The notes under the pieces: model-generated
What the model was told of the DNA's origin: nothing
Database searches by the model: none
Seen by the model: only the letters and a program-made list of their open reading frames with translations
DNA from: Olsenella sp. An293
GTDB taxonomy: Bacteria; Actinomycetota; Coriobacteriia; Coriobacteriales; Atopobiaceae
Reading direction: 5' to 3'
Length of the DNA stretch: 64,000 nt
NCBI RefSeq assembly: GCF_002159495.1
Contig: NZ_NFIT01000014.1
Coordinates: 1-64,000, forward strand
In this document: positions 16,655-26,112 of the stretch, piece by piece
Position numbering within the stretch: position 1 is the first letter of the stretch
How the letters are laid out: the number at the start of each line of letters is the position of its first letter
Position numbers and translations under genes: made by a program

Positions 16655-16695
16655 CGCTGTTTCCTCCCGACGCCCGGAACTATCCCTACTTTACC

Positions 16696-17391
16696 CTACT
16701 CCGCGGACGGAGCCTGCCGCTGGCTCTCCTTCTCGGCGACGGTGTGCTCGCCGGTCACGCGGAAGATGGCCCAGGCGGCGATGCGCTTGGCGAGGTCGCC
16801 CATGCGCTCGAAGTACTTGGCGACCATGAGGAGCTCCGGCAGGTACTGGGCGGAGGACTTGCCGTCGCGGATGAGGGAGACGAGCTTCTCCTCGACCGTC
16901 ACGTAGAGCTGGTTCACGGCGGCGTCTGCCTCCATGACCTGCTGAGCGGCCTCCACGTCGGGGGCGCAGAAGGCGTCGACGGCCTTCTGGACCATATTGG
17001 CCGCGCCCTCGCTCATCTGCGTGATCTCGGCCTCGATCTTCTTCGACGCCTTCGCCGGGATCTCCTCGGTGAGAAACACGGCGTCGCGCGTCATCGAGTC
17101 GATGTGCGAGAGGTCGCTCACCATGCGGAAGGCGCCAGAGACGAAGCGCAGGTCGACGCCGATGAGCGGCTGCTGGAGCAGCATGATGTCGAGGCAGGTG
17201 TTCTCGATGGCCGAGCGCAGGCGGTCCTCCACCTTGCGCCCGTCCATGACGCCCTCGGCGGCGCCCTTGTCGCCCTGGGCGGCGAGGCCCGCCGCACGGA
17301 TGTCGGCCACGGTCTTCTCGCCAAAGCGCTTGATGTACTCCTCGACCTCGTTGAGCTGGTCGGTGAACTTGGTGCGGGTGCTGATGACCAT
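16696..17391 (-). CDS. phoU: Phosphate-signalling regulator PhoU
   Basis: PhoU couples the Pst transporter to the PhoR kinase and dampens the response when phosphate is plentiful. The 231-residue, mostly helical protein shows the duplicated PhoU three-helix bundle with paired motifs such as MVSDLSHIDSMTRDAV and LMVAKYFERMGDLAKRIAAW. Its ATG at 17391 shares one base with the stop codon of the preceding pstB (TAATG), implying coupled translation. The sequence just before it has no strong Shine-Dalgarno, consistent with re-initiation. Secure identification. Confidence 0.95.
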   Translation of the reverse strand: MVISTRTKFTDQLNEVEEYIKRFGEKTVADIRAAGLAAQGDKGAAEGVMDGRKVEDRLRSAIENTCLDIMLLQQPLIGVDLRFVSGAFRMVSDLSHIDSMTRDAVFLTEEIPAKASKKIEAEITQMSEGAANMVQKAVDAFCAPDVEAAQQVMEADAAVNQLYVTVEEKLVSLIRDGKSSAQYLPELLMVAKYFERMGDLAKRIAAWAIFRVTGEHTVAEKESQRQAPSAE

Positions 17392-18185
17392 TAGCTGAAC
17401 CTCCCGGAAAGGTACTCTTGGGTGCGCTGCTGCCTGGGGTTGCCAAAGAGCTCGCGGGTGGGGCCCTCCTCGATGAGCTCGCCCAGGTAGAAGAAGGCGG
17501 TCTTGTCGGCCACGCGCGTGGCCTGCTGCATGTTGTGGGTGACGACGACCACGGTGTGGTCCTCGGCGAGCTCGCACATGAGCTGCTCGACCATGCTCGT
17601 CGAGATGGGATCGAGCGCCGAGGTGGGCTCGTCCATGAGCAAGATCTCGGGGTCGGTGGCAAGCGCCCGCGCGATGCAGAGGCGCTGCTGCTGGCCGCCG
17701 GAAAGGCCGAGTCCGCTCTTATCGAGGTCGTCTTTGACCTCGTCCCAGAGCGCCGCGCGGGTGAGGCAGCGCTCGCAGATCTCATCGCCCTCGGACTTGG
17801 AGATGCGGCGCATGCGCTTGGGCCCGTAGAGGATGTTCTCGCGGATGCTCATCGGGAAGGGGTTGGGGTGCTGGAAGACCATGCCCACGTAGACGCGCAG
17901 GGCGTTGGCGTCCATCTGGAAGATGTCCTTGCCGTCAAACTCGATCGTGCCCTCGGTGCGCACCGACTCGACGAAGTCGCACATGCGGTTGAACGTGCGC
18001 AGCAGCGTGGACTTGCCGCAGCCGGAGGGGCCGATGAAGGCCGTCGCGCGGTTGCGGGGAATCTCTAGGTTGACCTTCTTGAGTGCCTGGAAGTCCCCGT
18101 ACCACAGGTCGAAGTCACGGATGGTGATGGCCGTCTCGGCCTCAGCGATGCTGCGGTGGGAGTCATCGATGATCGTGGTGTCCAT
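17391..18185 (-). CDS. pstB: Phosphate ABC transporter ATP-binding protein (promoter-distal copy)
   Basis: This is the ATPase of the Pst phosphate importer. In 264 residues it has Walker [10 protein letters not shown], the Q-loop region [14 protein letters not shown], signature LSGGQQQR, Walker [12 protein letters not shown] and H-loop VTHN, all intact. It starts 13 bases after the other pstB and ends overlapping phoU by one base. Two tandem PstB paralogues share a single PstC/PstA pair, so they could form a mixed or alternative ATPase dimer. The N-terminal extension of about 20 residues is poorly conserved. Confidence 0.94.
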   Translation of the reverse strand: MDTTIIDDSHRSIAEAETAITIRDFDLWYGDFQALKKVNLEIPRNRATAFIGPSGCGKSTLLRTFNRMCDFVESVRTEGTIEFDGKDIFQMDANALRVYVGMVFQHPNPFPMSIRENILYGPKRMRRISKSEGDEICERCLTRAALWDEVKDDLDKSGLGLSGGQQQRLCIARALATDPEILLMDEPTSALDPISTSMVEQLMCELAEDHTVVVVTHNMQQATRVADKTAFFYLGELIEEGPTRELFGNPRQQRTQEYLSGRFS

Positions 18186-18198
18186 TGTCGCTCCCTTC

Positions 18199-18999
18199 TT
18201 AGCCGAAGCGGCCGGTCAGATAGTCGACCAGGCGCTGGTCGTGCGGGTCGCGGAAGATCTGCTGCGTGGTGCCCGTCTCCACCATGTCGCCCACGTAGAA
18301 GAAGGCGGTGCGGTCGGAGACGCGCGTGGCCTGCTCCATGTTGTGCGTGACGATGATCTCGCAGATGCCCGTCGAGGCGATGTCGCGGATGGTCTCCTCG
18401 ATGGCGAAGGTGGAGATGGGGTCGAGCGCCGAGCAGGGCTCGTCGAAGAGCACCACGTCCGGCTTCATGGCGAGGGTGCGCGCGATGCACAGGCGCTGCT
18501 GCTGGCCGCCGGAGAGCGCGTGGGCGGACTGCCTGAGCTTGTCCTTGACCTCGTCCCAGAGCGCCGCCTGCCGAAGCGACGTCTCCACGAGCTCGTCCTC
18601 CTCCTCGCGCGTCCTCACGCGACCGTGCTTCTTGGGGGCAAACAGGATGTTCTCGCGGATGGACTTACGGAAGGGCGTGGGCTGCTGGAAGACCATGCCG
18701 ATGGACTTGCGCAGCTCGAAGAGGTTCTCCTTGGGCGTGTTGATGTCATGCCCGTGGTAGAAGATCTCCCCGCCGACGGAGCACTTGGGGATCTCGCGGT
18801 TCATGAGGTTGAGGCAGCGCAGGAACGTGGACTTGCCGCAGCCCGACGGGCCGATGAGCGCGGTGACCTGGCCTGCCTCGAAGGTGAGCGAGGTCTTGTG
18901 CAGAGCCTCGTGCGTGAGGTCGTAGGTGACGGTCACGTCGCGCGTGGTGAGCAGGGAGCCCTCGGCGGGCGTCGCCTGAACGGTGGTGGCGTCTGTCAT
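18199..18999 (-). CDS. pstB: Phosphate ABC transporter ATP-binding protein (promoter-proximal copy)
   Basis: This is the second Pst-type ATPase, 266 residues, with intact [40 protein letters not shown] and VTHNMEQ. It carries Cys in place of Thr in the D-loop neighbourhood (EPCSALD), unlike its tandem paralogue. The ATG at 18999 overlaps the pstA stop by 4 bases (ATGA). A longer open frame upstream is the pstA coding region in another frame and is not used. Relative order and overlap show it belongs to the pstSCAB-phoU operon. Confidence 0.93.
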   Translation of the reverse strand: MTDATTVQATPAEGSLLTTRDVTVTYDLTHEALHKTSLTFEAGQVTALIGPSGCGKSTFLRCLNLMNREIPKCSVGGEIFYHGHDINTPKENLFELRKSIGMVFQQPTPFRKSIRENILFAPKKHGRVRTREEEDELVETSLRQAALWDEVKDKLRQSAHALSGGQQQRLCIARTLAMKPDVVLFDEPCSALDPISTFAIEETIRDIASTGICEIIVTHNMEQATRVSDRTAFFYVGDMVETGTTQQIFRDPHDQRLVDYLTGRFG

Positions 19000-19925
19000 T
19001 CTGCGGTCAGCCTCCTCGAGAGGAGCTTGCCGAGCAGGCGGGCAAGCAGGTTGAACAGGAGCACGCAGACGAGAAGGACGGTCGCCGTGCCCCAGACGAT
19101 CTCCGTGGAGCCGGCCGTGGGCTCGGAGGTGAGTCGCCAGATGTAGACGGCGAGCGAGCAGGCCGGACGGAAGATGTTGAACGGGTTGGTGGGGCTCAGG
19201 AAGTTCACGGACGCGAAGTTGAGGCGCGCGGGGGCGGAGCCCGCGGTGAAGATCAGGGCGGCGGCCTCGCCGAAGACGCGGCCCGCGGAGAGCACGATGC
19301 CGGTCACGATCGCGGGCATGGCTGCGGGGAGCAGGACGTTGATCGTGGTCTCCCAGCGCGTGAGGCCCATGGCGAGCGCGGCGTCGCGCTGGCTGCGGGG
19401 AACGTCCTCGAGCGCCTGCTGGATGGTGCGCACCAGGATGGGGATGTTGAACATCGTGAGCGCGCACGCGCCGGCGAGAATCGAGATGCCCCACCCGAGC
19501 GTCACCACGAAGAAGAGCGAGCCGAACATGCCCACGACGATCGACGGGAGCGAGGACAGGGTCTCGATTGCCGTCTTGGCCGCGGAGGTGACCCAGTTGT
19601 CCGGCGCGTACTCAACGAGGAAGATGGCCGCGCCGAGCGAGATGGGCACCGAGATGACGAGCGTGACGAGCAGCATGTAGAAGGAGTCCCACAGCTGGTA
19701 GAGGATGCCGGGGACGACCTCGTCGTTGTAGGGGTTGGTGAGGAAGCCCGGCGTGAGCGCGCGGCCCGCGCCGCGGACCAGGATGTAGGCGATGATGGCC
19801 ACGACGAGCAGCATGACCAGGCCCACGATGACGGCGAGGACGCCGGTGGCGACCTTGTCCTGTGAGTCGATGCGGCGCACGTGCGCGTCGAGCGCGACGG
19901 AGCGCCCGCTCTTCTCGCTAGCCAT
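18996..19925 (-). CDS. pstA: Phosphate ABC transporter permease PstA
   Basis: One of two membrane subunits of the Pst importer, 309 residues with about six membrane helices. The binding-protein-dependent transport motif, which contacts PstB, lies in the DVPRSQRDAALAMGLTRWET region. The N-terminus is extended and charged (SGRSVALDAHVRRID) before the first helix near 28-50. The gene overlaps pstC by 8 bases and pstB by 4, consistent with equimolar production. Identification is firm. Confidence 0.94.
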   Translation of the reverse strand: MASEKSGRSVALDAHVRRIDSQDKVATGVLAVIVGLVMLLVVAIIAYILVRGAGRALTPGFLTNPYNDEVVPGILYQLWDSFYMLLVTLVISVPISLGAAIFLVEYAPDNWVTSAAKTAIETLSSLPSIVVGMFGSLFFVVTLGWGISILAGACALTMFNIPILVRTIQQALEDVPRSQRDAALAMGLTRWETTINVLLPAAMPAIVTGIVLSAGRVFGEAAALIFTAGSAPARLNFASVNFLSPTNPFNIFRPACSLAVYIWRLTSEPTAGSTEIVWGTATVLLVCVLLFNLLARLLGKLLSRRLTAE

Positions 19926-20817
19926 TGGCCTTCGCCCCCTTCCGGCCGATGAGGTGGATGATCAGGATGAAGATGAGCGACATGGCCAGCAGGATCAGGC
20001 CGAGCGACCACAGGGCGTGGTAGTAGACCGAGCCGGAGACCGCGTTGGAGAGGCCGGCCGTGAGCGCCGCCGTGAGCGTGGACGCGGGGTCGAGAAGGCC
20101 CATGGGCATCGAGCGCTCGACGCCGCCGATGACCATCTGGACGGCGAGGGTCTCGCCGAAGGCGCGGGTCATGCCCAGGATGACGGCCGTCATGAGCGAG
20201 GGCAGGGCGCTCTTGAGCACGACGTGCCAGGTGGTCTGCCAGCGGGTGCAGCCCAGAGCGTAGGAGCCCTCGCGGTACTGGTTAGGCACCGCGCGCAGGG
20301 CGTCCATCGAGAGCGTGGTGATCGTGGGGAGGATCATGATCGCGAGCACGAGCGAGCCGGAGAGGATGCCGGCGCCGGTGGGCGCGGCGTCTCCGAAGAT
20401 CGCCTTGATGAGCGAGTTGATCACGTAGAGGCCGAGGACGCCGTAGACGACCGACGGGATGCCCACGAGCAGCTCGATGAACGGCTGGAAGACGCGGCGG
20501 CCAAAGGACGGGGCAACCTCGACGACGAAGATCGCCGATCCGATGGCCACGGGCAGGGCGAAGGCGGTCGAGAGCAGCGTGACGGCGAAGGAGCCCACGA
20601 TCATGGGCAGCGCGCCATAGCGCTCCTGCTCGGGGATCCAGTTCTGGCCGAAGAAGAAGTCAATCGGGTTGAGGCCGTCGACGAAGAACGTGGTGAGGCC
20701 CTGCTGGGCCACCATGAAGATCAGCGTGACGACAACGAGCGCGACGAGCGCGACGCAGAACCCGGTGACGCCCAGTCCGATGTTCTCGAGCCTCCGCTTG
20801 GGCATGAGGTTTGCCAT
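19918..20817 (-). CDS. pstC: Phosphate ABC transporter permease PstC
   Basis: The partner permease of PstA, 299 residues, with about six membrane helices. The EAA-type coupling motif is visible in NQYREGSYALGCTRWQT. The ATG at 20817 has only GAAAGG about 11 bases upstream, a weak ribosome-binding site. Together with the hairpin at 20844-20880, this should keep transporter subunits below PstS levels. The start four codons later (MPKRR) is also possible. Confidence 0.94.
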   Translation of the reverse strand: MANLMPKRRLENIGLGVTGFCVALVALVVVTLIFMVAQQGLTTFFVDGLNPIDFFFGQNWIPEQERYGALPMIVGSFAVTLLSTAFALPVAIGSAIFVVEVAPSFGRRVFQPFIELLVGIPSVVYGVLGLYVINSLIKAIFGDAAPTGAGILSGSLVLAIMILPTITTLSMDALRAVPNQYREGSYALGCTRWQTTWHVVLKSALPSLMTAVILGMTRAFGETLAVQMVIGGVERSMPMGLLDPASTLTAALTAGLSNAVSGSVYYHALWSLGLILLAMSLIFILIIHLIGRKGAKANG

Positions 20818-20843
20818 ATGGAGGAGCCTTTCTCGTCAAGGAG

Positions 20844-20880
20844 GCGGCGGCGTCCCCAGCACGTCAGGGAACGCCGCCGC
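20844..20880 (-). terminator. Hairpin between pstS and pstC, likely partial terminator
   Basis: Arms GCGGCGGCGT (20844-20853) and ACGCCGCCGC (20871-20880), with inner CCC/GGG, lie in the 81-base pstS-pstC gap without a T tract. Such structures after binding-protein genes commonly protect the upstream message or limit read-through, giving an excess of binding protein. Confidence 0.6.
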
Positions 20881-20898
20881 GGGAAGGGTGATGCCGGG

Positions 20899-21849
20899 CT
20901 ACGCGGCGGTGATGTTGCCGTCGGCGTCCTTCTTGACCTTCATGTCGGCCATGGGGATGAAGCCCTCCTCCACGACGGTGGCCGCGAAGTCGTCGGAGAG
21001 CATGAACTCGATGAAGGCCTTGGTCACGGCGGCGGTGGACTCGTCCTCGTCCTCGCGGGTGTACATGTGCTCGTACGCCCAGATGGTGAAGTCGCCGGAC
21101 TCGACGTTTTCCTGCGTGGGCTCGACGCCGTCGACGGTGAGGGCCTTCACGCCGTCGTTCTCCATGTAGTTGAAGGCAACGTAGGAGATGGAGCCGGAGG
21201 TCGCGGCGACCTGCTCCACGACGGTGCCCGAGGAGTCGACCTCGGCGACCGGGCGGAAGCTGTCCGGGGCGACCTCGCCGCCGAGGACGGCGGCCTCGAA
21301 GGTGGCGCGGGTGCCGGAGCCGGCCTCGCGCTGGATGACCTGGATGGTGCCGGCGGTGCCGCCCACCTCGGACCAATCGGTGATCTCGCCGAGGAAGATG
21401 CCCTTGAGCTGGTCGGTGGTGAGGTCGGTGACGTCGACGTCGGCGTTCACGATCGGGCCCATGCCCACGATGCAGACCTGGTTGTCGACGAGGCCCTCGA
21501 GCTGGTCGGCCTCGAGCTTCTCCTCGGCAAAGACGTCGGAGCGGCCGATCTGGACGGAGCCCTCGGCGACCTGCGAGAGGCCCTGGCCGGAGCCGCCGCC
21601 GGAGATGGCGACGGAGACGTCGGGGTTGGCGTCCTGGAAGGCGTCGCGGGCCTTCTCGACGAGCGGCTGGAAGGAGGTGGCGCCGGAGCAGGAGATGGAG
21701 CCGACGAGCGCGGCGCCCTCGGTGCCCTCGCCCTCGGTGCCCTCGGCGGCGGGCTCGGTGGAACCGTTGCAGGCGGCGAGGCCGGCGAGAGCGGCGGTGG
21801 CGCCAAAGGCACCGATGAACTGACGACGCGAGAGATCGAACTTGGACAT
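20899..21849 (-). CDS. pstS: Phosphate-binding lipoprotein PstS, Tat-type signal
   Basis: This is the extracellular phosphate-binding subunit of the Pst importer, 316 residues. The N-terminus MSKFDLSRRQFIGAFG carries a twin-arginine motif (SRRQFI) followed by lipobox LAAC. It is therefore probably exported folded by Tat and lipid-anchored at the cysteine near residue 27. A low-complexity Glu/Gly/Thr linker (TEPAAEGTEGEGTEG) leads to the binding domain, with phosphate-contacting blocks SCSGATSFQPL, GGGSGQG and REAGSGTRATFE. The ATG at 21849 is preceded by AAAGGA at 8 bases. It is first in the phosphate operon, beneath PHO-box-like repeats. Confidence 0.95.
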   Translation of the reverse strand: MSKFDLSRRQFIGAFGATAALAGLAACNGSTEPAAEGTEGEGTEGAALVGSISCSGATSFQPLVEKARDAFQDANPDVSVAISGGGSGQGLSQVAEGSVQIGRSDVFAEEKLEADQLEGLVDNQVCIVGMGPIVNADVDVTDLTTDQLKGIFLGEITDWSEVGGTAGTIQVIQREAGSGTRATFEAAVLGGEVAPDSFRPVAEVDSSGTVVEQVAATSGSISYVAFNYMENDGVKALTVDGVEPTQENVESGDFTIWAYEHMYTREDEDESTAAVTKAFIEFMLSDDFAATVVEEGFIPMADMKVKKDADGNITAA

Positions 21850-21951
21850 GAACGTATCCTTTCCCGTGGATGTGGCCCAACCCAAGGGGGCAGGACCGGT
21901 TCGCTTGCATCCTAGGTTCTTCTCGCCCGCCGCCGGGACCTCGCCGCCCAC

Positions 21952-22079
21952 CCATTACGGGAGCCTGACCGTGGCTTACACGTGGCTTACAGAGCGCCTT
22001 ACAATTGCACAGCCGTTTGTAAGCCGCCGTTCGCCGGCTGCTGCGAACTGGCAAAACCACCGTTCGCCGGGAGCTTACA
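21952..22079 (-). promoter_or_regulatory. PHO-box-like repeats and promoter of pstS
   Basis: On the minus strand TGTAAG occurs as direct repeats at 21998-22003, 21986-21991 and 21975-21980, spaced 12 and 11 bases, the roughly one-turn period typical of PhoB/PhoP boxes. The last repeat sits exactly 17 bases upstream of TAATGG (21952-21957), i.e. in the -35 position, as expected for a PHO-activated promoter. A further TGTAAG is at 22074-22079. The rest of the 346-base gap between pstS and the ABC gene includes two direct copies of CCGTTCGCCGG (about 22026 and 22059) and the next promoter. Confidence 0.65.
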
Positions 22080-22115
22080 TTTCTGTCCGGCCCCCTCTTG
22101 ATGATGATTTTGTTC

Positions 22116-22172
22116 GGTACCGTGAGATCAATCGCACGGTACCTTGAAATCACGCTCGAACCGGCGCACAAT
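22116..22172 (+). promoter_or_regulatory. GGTACC operator and promoter of ABC exporter pair 1
   Basis: A perfect inverted repeat, GGTACCGTG (22116-22124) and CACGGTACC (22135-22143) with a 10-base spacer, abuts a -35 box TTGAAA (22144-22149). CACAAT (22167-22172) follows after 17 bases. The junction GGTACCTTGAAATC matches the region upstream of the MarR gene, where it is GGTACCTTGACATC. This is probably a MarR-type repressor site that blocks the -35. Confidence 0.65.
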
Positions 22173-22195
22173 GACCCGTTGTCGAAAGGAGTCAT

Positions 22196-24061
22196 ATGCA
22201 CAGAAAGACAAAGGAGCTCGGGCTCAGCGGACGCGAGATCGTCCGCACGCTCACCAAGAGCCTCCGCGAGTTCAAGGCGCCCTCGATCGCCACGCCGATC
22301 ATCGTGTCGGGCGAGGTCGTCATGGAGGTCGCGATCCCGTTTGTGACCGCACAGCTCATCAACTCGATCCAGGCCGGCGCGAGCCTGCCCCAGCTGCTCC
22401 CCTACGCGGGGGTCCTCGTGCTGATGGCGCTCGCGTCGCTCGCCTTTGGCATCGGCGCCGGCGTCACGTGCAGCCAGGCGTCGTGCGGCTTCGCGATGAA
22501 CCTGCGCCACGACGTCTTTGCCGCGGTGCAGCGCTTCAGCTTCGCCAACATCGACCAGTTCTCGTCGAGCTCGCTGGTGACCCGCCTCACCACGGACATC
22601 ACCAACGTGCAGCTCGCCTACATGATGGTCATCCGCACGGCCATCCGCTGCCCGTTCCTTTTGCTCGCGGGCATCGTCATGGCCTTCATCATGGCGGGCC
22701 CGCTCGCCCTGGTCTTCGTGATCATCGTGCCGATCCTGGGCTTTGGCCTGTACAAGGTCGTGCGCACCGTGCACCCGATCTTCCGCTCGGTCTTCCACAA
22801 GTACGACGCCCTCAACGAGTCCATCGAGGAGAACGTCACCGGCATGCGCGACGTCAAGAGCTACGTGCGCCAGGACTATGAGAAGGAGAAGTTCGGCCGC
22901 GCCGCCCAGGACGTCTGCGCCGACTTCACCCGCGCCGAGAAGATCCTCGCGCTCAACACGCCGATGATGAACCTCGCCGTGTACATCGTCTTTGCCGTCA
23001 CGCTGCAGTTTGGCAGCTACCTCATCATCTCGAGCCAGGGCAGCCTGCTCAACGTGGGCCAGCTCTCGGCGCTGACCACCTACGGCTTCATGATCCTCAT
23101 GGCGCTCATGATGGTCTCCATGGTCTTCGCCATGATCACGATGGCCCAGGAGAGCGCCGAGCGCATCTGCGAGGTCCTCATGACCGAGCCCACGATCAAG
23201 AACCCCGCCCACCCCGAGAAGGAGATGCGCGACGGCTCGATCGACTTCGACCACGTGACGTTCAAGTACTCCGAGAAGGCCGAGCACCGCGCCCTGGCCG
23301 AGATCGACCTGCACATCAGAAGCGGCGAGACCATCGGCATCATGGGCGGCACGGGCTCGGCCAAGACCTCGCTCGTGAACCTCATCAGCCGCCTCTACGA
23401 CGTCACCGAGGGCTCCGTGAAGGTGGGCGGCGTCGACGTGCGCGACTACGACCTCGAGTACCTGCGCAACAACGTCGCCGTGGTGCTGCAGAAAAACGTG
23501 CTCTTCTCGGGCACCATCAAGGAGAACCTGCGCTGGGGCAACCCGGACGCCACCTACGACGAGCTCGTGGAGGTCTGCAAGCTCGCCCAGGCCGACGAGT
23601 TCATCCAGCAGCTGCCCAACAAGTACGACTACTACATCGAGCAGGGCGGCACCAACGTCTCCGGCGGCCAGAAGCAGCGCCTGTGCATCGCGCGCGCCCT
23701 GCTCAAGCGCCCCAAGGTGCTGATCCTCGACGACTCAACCTCCGCCGTCGACACCAAGACCGACGCGCTCATCCGCGAGGGCCTCAAGACCTACCTGCCC
23801 GAGGCCACCAAGATCATCATTGCCCAGCGCACGAGCTCGGTGCAGGACGCCGACCGGATCCTCGTGCTCGACAACGGCCACATCGCGGGCCTGGGCACCC
23901 ACGACGAGCTCATGGAAAGCTGCCCGTTCTACCGCGACACCTACCTCGCCCAGAACCGCACGAGCCAGGAGGCCGCTCCCGAGTCTGGCGCCGAGAAGGA
24001 CGACGAGCCCGTCGCCGACGCCGCCGCGCCCGTCGCGGCAAAGAAGGGAGGTGAGGCCTGA
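22196..24061 (+). CDS. Heterodimeric ABC exporter, subunit with degenerate ATP site (pair 1)
   Basis: A half-transporter of 621 residues: six membrane helices (about 30-310) then an ATPase domain. Walker A is GGTGSAKT (384-391), with Ala for the third glycine. Walker B ends DD (512-513) where the catalytic Glu is expected, and the H-loop has Gln544 for His. Its own signature VSGGQ (about 488-492) is normal. This is the pattern of the degenerate subunit in heterodimeric multidrug or peptide exporters such as BmrCD, LmrCD and TM287/288. It overlaps its partner by one base (TGATG). The C-terminal tail is Ala/Glu/Lys-rich and contains AEKDD, encoded by the repeated 10-mer at 23992. Confidence 0.92.
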   Translation: MHRKTKELGLSGREIVRTLTKSLREFKAPSIATPIIVSGEVVMEVAIPFVTAQLINSIQAGASLPQLLPYAGVLVLMALASLAFGIGAGVTCSQASCGFAMNLRHDVFAAVQRFSFANIDQFSSSSLVTRLTTDITNVQLAYMMVIRTAIRCPFLLLAGIVMAFIMAGPLALVFVIIVPILGFGLYKVVRTVHPIFRSVFHKYDALNESIEENVTGMRDVKSYVRQDYEKEKFGRAAQDVCADFTRAEKILALNTPMMNLAVYIVFAVTLQFGSYLIISSQGSLLNVGQLSALTTYGFMILMALMMVSMVFAMITMAQESAERICEVLMTEPTIKNPAHPEKEMRDGSIDFDHVTFKYSEKAEHRALAEIDLHIRSGETIGIMGGTGSAKTSLVNLISRLYDVTEGSVKVGGVDVRDYDLEYLRNNVAVVLQKNVLFSGTIKENLRWGNPDATYDELVEVCKLAQADEFIQQLPNKYDYYIEQGGTNVSGGQKQRLCIARALLKRPKVLILDDSTSAVDTKTDALIREGLKTYLPEATKIIIAQRTSSVQDADRILVLDNGHIAGLGTHDELMESCPFYRDTYLAQNRTSQEAAPESGAEKDDEPVADAAAPVAAKKGGEA

Positions 24062-26091
24062 TGGCAGCCAACAACAACTCCGCCGAGAACGTCCTCAAGA
24101 ACGTGACCGGCTCCAACCAGCCCACCGAGCCCGAGCGCGCCCCTGAGCGCCAGAACGTCGCCGGCCGCCAGGTTCCCGACCAGCCCCGCCGCCGCGGCGC
24201 CGGGCGCGGCAAGACCCTCGGCCGCCTCATCAAGATGCTCTTCTCGTTCTATCCCAAGATGCTGCCGCTCGTCATTGTCTGCATCGTGGTCTCCGCCGTG
24301 CTCTCGGCCCTTCCCGCCACGTTCATGCAGCGCACCCTCGAGATCGTGACCGCCACCTGGCGAGATGGCGACTGGGAGGCCGTCGCCGGCAGCGTCACCT
24401 CGCTCGTGCTCACCCTCGTGGGCATCTACGCGGTCTCGCTCGTCCTCAACTTCACTTGGACGCGCGCCATGGCCGTCATCACCCAGGGCTCGCTCGAGAA
24501 GTTCCGCGAGCGCCTCTTCGGCCACATGCAGGACCTGCCGATCAGCTACTTCGACCAGCACCAGCGCGGCGACATCATGAGCCACTACACCAACGACATC
24601 GACGCCCTGCGCCAGATGATCGGCCAGTCGCTGCCCAACATCACGCTGACCATGGTCACCCTGGTCTCGGTCTTCTCGGTCATGATCTACTACAGCGTCT
24701 GGATGGCGATCGTCGTCGTTGCCGGCGTGCTGTTCATGGCCTACATGACCAAGGTGCTGGGCTCGCGCTCCGCCCGCAACTTCGTGGCGCAGCAGCGTGA
24801 GATCGGCATCGTCGAGGGCCACATCGAGGAGGTCATGAACGGCCAGCGCGTCGTCAAGGTCTTCTGCCACGAGGACGCCGCGCAGGAGGACTTCGACGTG
24901 CGCAACCGCCGCCTCTTCGAGGCGAGCCGCGCCGCGAACATGTACACCAACACGCTCGGCCCCATCCTCATGAACCTCGGCAACCTGATCTATGTCATCG
25001 TGGCCCTCGCGGGCGGCGTGTTCATCGAGACCGGCGTGCCCAACCTCTCCATCTCGGGCCTGCCCTTCTCCATCGCCGTCACGGTGCCCTTCCTCAACAT
25101 GACCAAGCAGTTCGCCGGCCAGATCGGCCAGATCTCCCAGCAGATCAACTCCGTCGTCATGGGCCTCGCGGGCGCCGAGCGCCTCTTCGAGCTCATGGAC
25201 GAGCCCGCCGAGCAGGACGAGGGCTACGTCGAGCTCGTGGCCTGCACGATCGACCGCGACGGCAACGTCGCCGAGTGCGACCGCCGCTCCGAGAACTGGG
25301 CCGGCCAGTGGGCGTGGCGCCACCCGCACGGCGACGGCTCGCTCACCTACACCCCGCTCGCCGGCGACGTGCGCCTCTTCGACGTGGACTTTGCCTACCG
25401 CAAGGGCCACACGGTCCTGCACGACGTGAGCGTCTGGGCCAAGCCGGGCCAGAAGGTGGCCTTCGTGGGTGCCACGGGAGCCGGAAAGACCACGATCACC
25501 AACCTCATCAACCGCTTCTACGACATCGAGGACGGCAAGATCCGCTACGACGGGATCAACATCAACAAGATCAAGAAGAGCGACCTGCGTCGCTCCCTGG
25601 GCGTCGTGCTCCAGGACGTGAACCTGTTCACGGGCACCGTCATGGACAACATCCGCTTCGGCCGCCTCGACGCCACCGACGAAGAGTGCATGGCCGCGGC
25701 GCGCCTCGTGGGTGCCGACGGCTTCATCAAGCGCCTGCCCGAGGGCTACAACACCATGCTCACGGACAACGGCACCAACCTCTCGCAGGGCCAGCGCCAG
25801 CTGCTCTCTATCGCGCGCTGCGCCGTCGCCGACCCGCCCGTCATGATCCTCGACGAGGCCACCTCCTCGATCGACACGCACACCGAGGAAATCGTCCAGC
25901 GCGGCATGGACGCGCTCATGACCGGGCGCACCACGTTCGTCATCGCGCACCGCCTCTCCACCGTGCGCAACTCCGACGCGATCATCGTGCTCGACCACGG
26001 CCGCATCATCGAGCGCGGCAGCCACGACGAGCTGATCGCCAAGAAGGGGACCTACTACCAGCTCTACACGGGAGCCTTCGAGCTCGAGTAG
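24061..26091 (+). CDS. Heterodimeric ABC exporter, catalytic subunit (pair 1)
   Basis: The partner half-transporter has 676 residues and a hydrophilic, proline/arginine-rich N-terminal extension of about 55 residues before six membrane helices. Walker A GATGAGKT (470-477), Walker B Glu599 in ILDEATS and H-loop His630 are all canonical, but its signature is LSQGQ rather than LSGGQ. An insert between membrane and ATPase domains (about 383-440, VELVACTIDRDG...AGQWAWRHPHG) is shared with the pair 2 catalytic subunit. GGAGGTGAGGCC precedes the overlapping start. The pair probably exports a drug, toxin or peptide. Confidence 0.92.
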   Translation: MAANNNSAENVLKNVTGSNQPTEPERAPERQNVAGRQVPDQPRRRGAGRGKTLGRLIKMLFSFYPKMLPLVIVCIVVSAVLSALPATFMQRTLEIVTATWRDGDWEAVAGSVTSLVLTLVGIYAVSLVLNFTWTRAMAVITQGSLEKFRERLFGHMQDLPISYFDQHQRGDIMSHYTNDIDALRQMIGQSLPNITLTMVTLVSVFSVMIYYSVWMAIVVVAGVLFMAYMTKVLGSRSARNFVAQQREIGIVEGHIEEVMNGQRVVKVFCHEDAAQEDFDVRNRRLFEASRAANMYTNTLGPILMNLGNLIYVIVALAGGVFIETGVPNLSISGLPFSIAVTVPFLNMTKQFAGQIGQISQQINSVVMGLAGAERLFELMDEPAEQDEGYVELVACTIDRDGNVAECDRRSENWAGQWAWRHPHGDGSLTYTPLAGDVRLFDVDFAYRKGHTVLHDVSVWAKPGQKVAFVGATGAGKTTITNLINRFYDIEDGKIRYDGININKIKKSDLRRSLGVVLQDVNLFTGTVMDNIRFGRLDATDEECMAAARLVGADGFIKRLPEGYNTMLTDNGTNLSQGQRQLLSIARCAVADPPVMILDEATSSIDTHTEEIVQRGMDALMTGRTTFVIAHRLSTVRNSDAIIVLDHGRIIERGSHDELIAKKGTYYQLYTGAFELE

Positions 26092-26112
26092 CCGGCATCC
26101 CCAACGATCGGT

